Assembly (NCBI GenBank): GCA_033297205.1
Contig: MU859098.1
Location: 165,942-229,941, forward strand
Reading direction: 5' to 3'
From: Pseudoneurospora amorphoporcata
Lineage: Eukaryota; Ascomycota; Sordariomycetes; Sordariales; Sordariaceae
Length of the DNA: 64,000 nucleotides
Shown here: positions 55,940-64,000 of the stretch, in pieces
Layout of the letters: every line of letters starts with the position of its first letter
How positions within the stretch are numbered: position 1 is the stretch's first letter
Translations under genes and position numbers: made by a program
Notes under the pieces: generated by a model
The model's input: the letters and a program-made list of their open reading frames with translations, nothing else
Database searches by the model: none
Told to the model about the DNA's origin: nothing

Positions 55940-58374
55940 CGCTGCGGGCTCGGCACATTCCCTTCAATATACATGACCACACGCCTCCAACAAAGAACTT
56001 CCTCTTCTTCTTCTTCTTCATCATCCCCATTTGCTTGCTATTGCTCACCACCAATGCCCATGCCCATGTCGTCAGGTTCGGATTGCGGTTCTCCTGTCGG
56101 GCCAATATCAACCCCGCCTCATTATTTCTCTCCCACTTATCCGTATAACTCATCAAAGTGAGCAGCAACACTTCGTCACCATCGGCGACTGCTTCATCCC
56201 AATACCATGTAGACTCATGTGGTTCTTTCACGCCAGTAACGGTGTAATATGCGAGGCTGGCAACATGAAGGTCCTCCGCTTTCCGCCCCGGCTTTTCTTG
56301 TTGGGGGGCCCCTGCCCTCGACCACGCACTCTTCTCACACACCCCTTAATCGTAATCGTCGTCTTCTCGCTTTCCCTACCCGCACCCATCTTCTTACTCC
56401 CATCATCGACATTATCATCGGCATCGGATGCATCATCACTTGAGCCCAAGTCCGAGCCCGAAACACCCAAAACCGCCCCAACCAACTGTTCCCTCGCGAC
56501 CCCAATGTTACACCTCCACCCCACCCCTCGCGCCTCATACTGCCTCGTCAACCCCTGGTACTCATCACTCGACGGCATCCCAAGAACAGGCCACTCCTTT
56601 GCTCCCTCCCTTTTTGCCCACGACCACGACGGAACTCTTTTTGATGCCAGTGTCAACTCCTTCGTGTAAGGGGGTAATGGTCGTCCCGCCTACGCCTTCA
56701 AAGGGCTCGTGGTAGCTGTAGGGGAAACGCCAGAGGAGATGGTAGGGGAAGAACTGGGCGAAGGTGTCGGCTAAGGTATGTAGGTGAAGCCCGGCTGCCC
56801 CTGGATGAGAGGCTGCTGAGTCGAGGATGTAGGTTTGTTGGGTGAAGGATGACGGTGATGATGCCCGAGAGGGCGATGAGCCGGTACAAAGGGTAGGTTA
56901 GTGAAGTGGAGGTGTACGATTCTAAGAGGGCGAGGTAGTAGCGACATGGTTTTGTTAGGGTGAGGTCATCGGGGATGCAGGGGATGAGACTGGTATTGCT
57001 ACTGTTGCTGTTGCCGTTTTCGTCGTTGTCAGATGTCTTCCAGTCGTTGTCAGCGCCGCCGCAAAACGCATGAACCTGCGTCTTGCAAGTGATGTTGTGC
57101 GACCGCCAAGTATCATTAATCGGGTACGACTCCGACATAGTCGTCCGCCGACACTCCCAGTACAGCTGCGAATCACCGAAAAACAGGACCCCTGACGAGA
57201 GCACGCGCTCCTGAAACACCCAGCCTCGCGAGAGCAGGGAGTTGGATACCGGAAAAGACTCTGATCGAGAGGGGCGAGCCTGCATGGCGTACAAGGTGTG
57301 CGTGTCTCATCGGGCTTGGGGCCGATCTTATAGGGGATGACCTCGAGGGGGTTCCGTTCCGTGAAGCACCGATCGGCGTCCTCGCCGGTTCCGCACCCGA
57401 GAGCGGCGATGCCGACTACGCAGTTGCCGTAGACCTCGGCTAAGGTGACGCCTTCGCGTTCCCAGTCTTTGCGCGAGTCTTGGATGATGCAAAGGGAGTC
57501 GATCCAGATGTAGCGGTAGCCCGGTTCATGGGTTATCCTCATGGCGTCGAGGAAGGTCTGGGGAAGGCAGTTGAGGGGGATGTGGTCTTGTAGTTGCTGC
57601 AGAGTGCCTGTCAGAAGTTTGAGGTTTCCGGGTTTGCGGTGGCTTATGCCCCATGTGTAACTGAGCGTGCAATATTCTATTCTGTCAATTGGCGCTGTGT
57701 TGTCGGTGGAGTTTTCGGGAAGGATGAGCCATGGGTCTAGTTGTCCGCATGTCGCCGGTGTCTACCAGTCGAGTTGGGAGCTTGCCTTATGGAGTTCGAG
57801 GAGATGTGGCTACACTCGGGATGGTTGGTGAGGCAATCTGGCAGCCAAAATTTGGCCAACGCCGGATTTGCAGACAAGTTCGTGGATGAAGAGACGACGG
57901 CCTCAGAGTTGTGTGCCGCTGGAGGGAGGTGAAACTTGGAATGTTGGTGATTTTACAACGTGTTAGCAACCATACGGCGGTACCTAGGGAGAGGAGGGCC
58001 ACACTCATACCATCAATGATGGCTATAGTAACCTCGCCAATCTCAACATTAGAAACTTCAAAAGCCCCACAGTCCCGGGCTGTCTTATCCCAACAGATGA
58101 CGCAATCGTTGTGTTCATGATCCTTGGTTGCTTCCAAATTGAATAGCTCCCTTTTGCCGAACAGATAGAGCTGAAGAGGACAGCCCCCTCAATGTCTAAT
58201 ATGGTCAACATGATAAACCATGACAAAGACTGGACCCTTGAGGTGTTGTTGAGCCCTTGAAGGTTGGAGTTTGATCTTGGCCCAGATCATGGTGCAAAGA
58301 TGGCAGCCTGCTTTGCTGGACTCTATCACTTTTTGTATATCTCGGTTGTGGTAGAAAGCCTCCTTGTGGTTCAT
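55940..58374 (-). pseudogene. HET-domain (heterokaryon incompatibility) gene, decayed
   Basis: Read on the minus strand, the pieces follow the usual HET order. ATG 58374, with ESSKAGCHLC, then a TGA at 58189-58191 after which the same frame continues (LYLFGKRELFNLEATKD). A clean intron (GTATGA...GCTAAC...CTCCAG, about 57933-58017). FWLPDCLTNHPEC near 57800. Two 1-nt shifts near 57740-57775. EYCTLSYTWG (about 57670). YIWIDSLCIIQDS (about 57500). A shift near 57310, then RGWVFQERVLSSGVLFFGDS. Another shift before TFAQFFPYHLLWRFP (about 56730). VPSWSWA (about 56620). YWDEAVADGDEVLLL with EAGLILARQ (about 56090-56200). HET proteins trigger cell death after fusion of unlike strains. This copy cannot make one polypeptide. 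Confidence 0.75.
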
Positions 58375-59995
58375 TTGTATGGAAAAGAAGCTTCTTCTGT
58401 GGTTGCCGATGCCTTCACGGTACCTTCTAACGCAGATAGAAGTGTTTATGATCCGTGAGCAATACCAACATAAGACATCATGAGGCTTTGGGATATCATC
58501 AAGGGAGTCATCATGGTCGCAATTTCTGATGCTTCCTCGGGAGCCATCGATCTGGTGGAGTGAATCTCAATATGTTGTCAGAGGTAATGAGGGCCGTACA
58601 TGTGTGTAGGCGGGCAACGTAGGCTGAGTGACGACAGGAGTAGACCGATATATGTTAGCCCCCTCTGAATGCCATATGCGCAATTCGTGGTCGTCCTTGT
58701 TGGCGCCTAGTACCGACATTGAGCACATAAAGTGCCTCAACACGGCTAGCTTCAGCTTACATGTCAGCTTCGCTGCAATGGTCACCGGAGGTAGTTAGAA
58801 CTGGCTCAGTCTTTCCAACTTTCTCATGTCCTGATCGGTGGGTCTCACATCCCCCACGTTTTAGCGGCAGGAGTGGTTCGGGCGCTGTCTTGGCATGACA
58901 TGCCTGCCCCTGCTGACGATTCCTTGGCTTTTCTGGCGTTGCTGGTGTGATTTCCATTCTTCCTCCTCTCCATCTTCCTTTCATCTTCTTTTGAATCCGA
59001 CATCGAACCGACTTCCTCGTTGCAACGGAAATGGCCGGGCGTACCCGGTGTCAGAACACTTCACCGCTGAAGCCGCAAATAAAGGCGATGGTCGATTTAT
59101 CGGAATTTGATGCATCCAACACTGTATCTCCCAGCTTCTCACCACGGGAATCAAACAAGCGGCGTTGGCTGGCTCATTCACGCTCCCAGAACATCCCATC
59201 CCGTCCCGTCCAGTCCACCGTCTGTGGTCATTGTCGCACCATGAGGAAAAGAGGCAACTAGTCGACAAAAGAAAGTGCAAAGGTTGATCCTTTTCCATAG
59301 TTCTGGAACTGATTACTGATATCGACTGCTTGAGAACGACCGCCAGAGACCCAGCCAAGCGGTTACCAAGACATCTCCTTTTCTTTCCCTCCTTGTCTGT
59401 TTTCGTTTACAGACATCTCCTGTCAAGGATGAGGGACGGGAACATTCCATGTCTGGGCGGCTCATTCACAAAGATGGCTTAACACGCACCCCTACAATGC
59501 CACATCTTTTATACTTCAGCGTGCTTCCGTCCGCTTGCCCGCCCTACGCGCCCCCGTTTCCGTTCCAAAGACAGCCCCTTTGTCACTTTCTGAGCCCAAC
59601 TCTGACCATTAAGCTGGATCTGGATCGCCGGTTTGGCTGCTACCTAGCTAGCTACCTACCCTTGCCATGATAAGAAATCCTTAGTGGTCGGGATTCATCT
59701 AAGCAGCACCTGTTTTCCAGTCGAAACATGTGGATGGATGTCAAGGGATGAAGGGTTACATGATGTTGTGCGATGGACTTCCATCTTTTGACGCTTAAAA
59801 ACAACAAAGGTACGCAAATGCGTGCCTATGTCTCCCATTCCAAATCCAACCAAGATTTTGCTTTCTTCGCGGCCGTCACAGCACATGCGTTGCTGTCCAT
59901 ATCTGCTAGAGCGCGAAAGCATGTGATACTAGAAGTAGGTTCAACTGATCGACCTTCAGCATCACCTAACCAACGACATTCTTCAACGCCAAACA
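58375..59995. other. Intergenic region
   Basis: No gene recognised on either strand. The downstream part probably contains the promoter of the kinase-like gene. Confidence 0.35.
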
Positions 59996-62741
59996 ATGTT
60001 CTACACCGAACGCACAATCGCCACCACCGTCACTCTCGACTTTCTCATCTCCCACCTCGCTGCGCAACACCATTCCCGCGCCAACAACTACTGGAAAAGC
60101 ATCAAGCTCCGAGCCCGGCGCATCTCCCTCATTCTGCTCGATCTCGGCGTCCCAACACAAGTATTTAGCTTTCTTGACCAGGGGTGGGATGATTTGCAAC
60201 TTCCATGTTGCGAGGGAACAGCTGGCCGAGCTGCCATTGACGGGAGTGTTTGGAGCACGGGATGAGCATTTGGAAAAGAAGTTTTATGAGAGGCAATGGC
60301 GGTATTTGCTAAGGGACATCAATGAAGGGGATTGTGTGGAGTTTGCTGAGGAAGAAGAGGTTCCTGTCGAGGTAGTCTACGCATCCGGCGCCCCAGAGGG
60401 TTGCGGAACTGGAATCAGGAAGGGCAGCCTTCAGCATGTCCAACAAGTGGTTACGGGTCATGCTGCTGGATTTGGCCTCGGGCAAGGGGGGAATGTTAGT
60501 GAAAAACCGACCGCTGTGGAGGATAGGGTTACGCTACCCGATCAGCCGGCTGGAATGTTCACTCGGCGACGCGTACCACTGATCGGCTCGAAAGAACAAC
60601 GGTCGAGTGGACAAGGAGGGACGGCGGAATACGCATCGATGATGACGAGGGAGGATTTCCTCCGTGAGGTCGTGGCTATCAGGAGTCTCAACCTACACAA
60701 CGAGCACCTGGCCCGTTACTTCGCATCCTACACACATCTCGGAAACGGCTACATGCTTTTCACACCCGCTACGACGGAGCACACGTTCAAGTCGATCCTG
60801 AGCAGCGGAACCCTTCCATCCTCTGTCAGACATCTCGAAAAAGGACAACAAAAGCGGCTAGTGATGAACTGGATTCACTGTCTAGTTGACACAGTCTGCT
60901 GGCTGCACAGCAAGGGATTGGCACATGGAGCTATAAAACCGGGCAACATCTTCCTAGCAGAACACAACAATCTCCCTGTTCTGGCTGATTTTCATACCAG
61001 GACTAGTCCTACCGGACCAGTAACGGAAAAGGGACTGGCGCAGCAGTTCGACAAGGAAGCATACGACTATGCCGCCCCTGAGCTAGCGCGGTATCACCGA
61101 TCTACACACCCATCCACGGCCGCGAACATCTCACCAGAGAGTCGAAGGGGCACGGTAACCAGTCATGCTTCCCGACCTTCTACCGCTGCTCCAGTCACGC
61201 GCCCCGTGTCACCTTCATGGTCATTCCATCATACCTCACCGGCTCCGAACTACCATCTCCCCTCCCCTTCCTCTCCTACGTCCTCGCAAACGCACCACCT
61301 CCAAGCCTTCCAAGCAGCAGACATCTTTGCCCTGTCCTGCATCATCCTCGACATTCTGTCTTTTCTGGTCTTCAAGAGACAGAATGGTGTCCGCGCCTTT
61401 GCCGCCCATCGCGCGGCTAACCCCAAACATAAATCACCAGGGAGAGGGGGTGCGTTACCGGATTCGAGTTTCCATCGAAACTTGGACCAGGTGAAGAGCT
61501 GGACGGCGGAGCTAGTGAGTGAGGCAGAAGAGAAAGTTGCCGCCTCCAAAAAGAAGAAACATACGTTCGGTGCGATAGGCAGCAAGTTGCATCTTAGTGG
61601 GTTAGGGCTGCATATGGGTTTGGGACATGGACATGGGGCAAGCGGGAACAGCAGCAGCAATGAAGGCAGCGATCACGGATACGGCGATAAGAAGGATGCC
61701 CTGGAAGGTATAGGCATGATGGTAAAAGTGATCGAAGGGATGATGAACCCCAATCCAACGAAACGGAAGACTGCGCTGGAAGTGCAGGGGGGCACTTATC
61801 TGGCTTTGAGAGAGGGCTGCGGGATCGAGGAGCCACATTGTGTGCATGAATACGGTCCGTCACCTCTAGGCCAGTTGACGACCAGAACTCCGAAGCAGAC
61901 AATCCCGACGCCCAGTATGTGCGGCGGCAGGATGAGGAGCAACAGCGTTGTTCCGATGATATCAGGGTCGCCATCAGCAGCGTCCCCTTCCTACCCCGTG
62001 CCCGGCTCAGGATCTCGTTCATTTTCCATTTCCGGCCCCGCATCTGCTTCCCGCTGGTCGCATTCCACATCCTCTCGCTCCTCCACCTCTTCCTCCTCCT
62101 TTGGCTTACCCCATGACTTTTTCAGCAGCATAGGAGGCCAAAGCCACAGCAGGGGCAACAGCCATGAATATCAGAATGGGCAACCAAGACAAAGAAGAAC
62201 CAGCAGCCGAGCCAACGGTCCCAAACAGTTACTTACCGTGCCATCGTCCATGTGCTCGGCCACGCTATCATTACCTACAAGGCCTAGGACCGCGACTCCC
62301 ACTGCCAGTTCCGCTTCTACTATCACTCAGCACCACCACCAGCAGCAGCAGCAGCCGCGGGCAAGTATTTCTACTTCGAGAGGTATGCCTGGTCCAAGGA
62401 GTCAGAGTAGCACTCGCGCTCAAAGCCGGAGCCGGTGTGGTTCAAGAACAAGGGGTGATCATGAAGATGGACACGGGCATGGACACGGTAACGGAGAAGC
62501 AGAACATACGATTTGGAAGAGAATTCTTTACGCCGGTAGTGGCAGTGGCAGCGGTAGTGGGAGCCACGGCGGCAATAGCAATAACGGAAGCAGGAGTGGC
62601 AGTTTTTCTAATTACACCCACCCACCTGAGGCTGCTTGTGCTTCTGCTTCTGCTGCTGCTGTCGTTCAGCATAGCTCACGCTCGACCTCGAAAATGATAG
62701 GGAAGTTGAAAACCGAAACAGGCCACCACGGCCAAGGCTAA
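59996..62741 (+). CDS. Fungal pseudokinase-family protein, one frame break
   Basis: The ATG at 59996 opens ERTIATTVTLDFLISHLAAQ and LILLDLGVPTQVFSFLDQGW, the N-terminal part of a known ascomycete kinase-like family. At about 60206 one surplus base shifts the frame; the continuation (AREQLAELPLTGVF, KKFYERQWRYLLRDI) runs open to 62741. The kinase-like domain contains an alphaC-type Glu (FLREVVAI) and HGAIKPGNIFL in place of HRDxKPxN, ADFH in place of ADFG, and YDYAAPE as the APE motif. With the catalytic Asp missing it should not transfer phosphate; a scaffold role is inference. The C-terminal 300 aa are Ser/Gly/His/Gln-rich. The break is a mutation or a sequence error; the ATG at 60189 would give a protein without the N-terminal part. 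Confidence 0.65.
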
Positions 62742-63287
62742 GGCCACGGCTAATCCTCGTGGTATTGGAGGTGGTGTCGATGCTATTTCTAATTATGGCA
62801 TGCGGGGCAGGTCTAGTTCTCTGACGAGCCTGACGAGCTTGACGAGGTCGTGGAGGGAGAGGAGGCATGGGAATGGCGGGTCGGGGATGGCGCTGTTTGG
62901 GGTTTCTGCTGGGACATAAGAAAGGCGAAGGAAGGGAAGGGAGCAATGGAAAAGGGAGAGAAAAGGGCAATAAATAGTGGTCGAACGACTCTGTATGATA
63001 GACACTCGGGAAGAGAAACAATGTTGGTGATGCTAATGCGCTATGGTAGCAAAGATGATCAATAGTGCTCAACTCAAGTATTTGTCTGATATCTGATACC
63101 TCACATACTTGTCCTATCCCGTTGCAACTTTCCCCAATCAGGTAGCAAACACATGGGTGTACATGGTAGGTAAATACCTAAGCATCCATCCACCTGACCA
63201 TTCATAGGTAGATAAATAAAGGCAGGGTTCGAATCTCATCAATACAAACAAAATCCCACCAAAAAGAAGACAAAAAGGAAAATAAAC
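62742..63287. other. Downstream of the kinase-like gene
   Basis: Probably its 3' UTR followed by intergenic sequence; no gene seen. Confidence 0.4.
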
Positions 63288-63375
63288 TGCGCAGTCCGGC
63301 GTTCGAACCCGGGTCACTCGTTGTCTTCCAGAATTGGTGGGAAACGAGCGTGTTAAATCACTACACTAACCGCGC
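63288..63375 (-). tRNA. tRNA-Gly(CCC) with putative 15-nt intron
   Basis: On the reverse strand: acceptor GCGCGGT/ACTGCGC with discriminator A, D stem GTGT/ACAC, anticodon stem CTCGT/ACGAG. The loop TTCCCA is followed by a likely intron (CCAATTCTGGAAGAC) and then A. TTCC in the loop can pair with GGAA in the intron, as in eukaryotic pre-tRNAs. The T arm is CCGGG-TTCGAAC-GCCGG, in which the normally invariant pair 53:61 is G:G. With the intron removed the length is 73 nt. The anticodon reads CCC (glycine). The T-arm mismatch leaves some doubt about function. Confidence 0.65.
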
Positions 63376-63709
63376 TCTTTTCTCGTGACTTGCTTGTTGA
63401 ATAGCTGTCAAGGAAGATCGGGTCATAAGGGCCAAGTAACGGCCGGTAGTGAGTAGGTTAGGGAAGGTGCAGTGAGAGTGATGCGGAGTGTTGTTTGCTG
63501 TCCGGTGTCGGCTGATGTGGGTTGTCCAGAGGAAAGAAGGAACGAACGGAGAAAAGGAAAGGACTTCAGGGGTGGCTGACCTTAGCAGGGAAAGAGCAAT
63601 GAGTGTGAAAGGGCTTGAGGGGGTTGAGCCTGCCAAGCGGAAGCAAGCACCTGGACTCCACGAGAAAACAAGTAAAGTTGATTGTACAGATGACGGGGAG
63701 CTGGAAAAG

Positions 63710-63711
<2 letters not shown>

Positions 63712-63749
<38 letters not shown>
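63712..63749 (+). repeat. 38-base A homopolymer
   Basis: An uninterrupted run of A. It also creates an artificial poly-Lys/poly-Phe open frame on either strand. Confidence 0.95.
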
Positions 63750-63751
<2 letters not shown>

Positions 63752-63853
63752 TGAGGATCGCAGACCCGGTGTTTTACAGGATTTGTTGTGCAGTCTCAAC
63801 GGGCCACTGCTGTATACGCCTGTTTTTCTGGTTTTCTGGTTTCACCCTTTCTT

Positions 63854-63855
<2 letters not shown>

Positions 63856-63898
<43 letters not shown>
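63856..63898 (+). repeat. 43-base T homopolymer and AT-only tail
   Basis: An uninterrupted run of T, followed to 64000 by almost pure A/T sequence. It may mark a contig or scaffold edge with low-quality sequence; it contains no telomere repeat. Confidence 0.9.
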
Positions 63899-63901
<3 letters not shown>

Positions 63902-64000
63902 TTTTATTTTAAAAAAAAAAATATTTTTTTATTAAATCAAAAAAAAAAAAAAAAAAGAGCCAAAAAACACCCAAATTAACAAAAGTAAAAGAAATATATA

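Noticed and set aside
63689..63754. Poly-lysine tail of an open frame
   Set aside because: Created by the 38-base A run; no gene evidence.
63376..64000. Possible telomere or chromosome end
   Set aside because: Only homopolymers and AT-rich sequence; no TTAGGG repeats.
1..64000. Dispersed 5S rRNA gene, common in Sordariales
   Set aside because: I looked for its conserved segments on both strands and saw none.

Overview
This is nuclear DNA of a filamentous ascomycete, most likely a sordariomycete and plausibly Sordariales (Neurospora/Sordaria-like); the species cannot be fixed from the sequence. Support: short GT-AG introns with CTAAC/CTGAC branch sites, a HET-domain gene, a GH72 glucanosyltransferase, fungal-specific membrane-protein, Myb-like and kinase-like families, and a pogo/Fot-like transposon whose damage is mostly C-to-T/G-to-A, as repeat-induced point mutation (RIP) would leave.

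Layout. About 1.9-5.1 kb: an intact spliced Myb-like gene, then a truncated relative ending in a 143-bp repeat that also occurs 890 bp upstream. 5.5-6.9 kb: a GIY-YIG plus zinc-finger gene whose frame is broken twice. 7-18 kb: gene-poor sequence holding decayed pieces of a DEAD-box RNA helicase (motifs Q, I, Ia, III, IV, V and VI recognisable, out of order and partly duplicated) and a probable fungal transcription-factor relic. 18.47-19.08 kb: a Harbinger-type MITE with TTA target duplication. 20.45-22.84 kb: a five-exon membrane protein gene.

24.8-34.3 kb is a compact, intact housekeeping block: an F-box/LRR-like protein, tRNA-Arg(ACG), Ufd1 and Lin1/CD2BP2 (divergent from a shared 0.7-kb promoter interval), and Rvb2. 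They act in ubiquitin-dependent degradation, U5 snRNP/splicing and chromatin remodelling, but I see no sign that they work as one pathway.

34.97-39.49 kb is a degenerate pogo/Fot-like transposon with about 100-bp terminal inverted repeats and a TA duplication. A second, 536-bp fold-back element sits inside its transposase with a 5-bp duplication. 40.1-48.6 kb carries a coiled-coil protein and a disordered RE/RD-rich probable nuclear protein. 50.4-51.9 kb is a four-exon GPI-anchored GH72 enzyme. 56.0-58.4 kb is a decayed HET-domain gene, and 60.0-62.7 kb a pseudokinase-family gene with one frame break. A tRNA-Gly(CCC) with a putative intron and homopolymer-rich sequence close the window.

I found no convincing new multi-gene system. 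The most unusual observations are the helicase relic that is breaking up through short tandem duplications inside its conserved motifs, and the nested fold-back element with a precisely readable insertion site.
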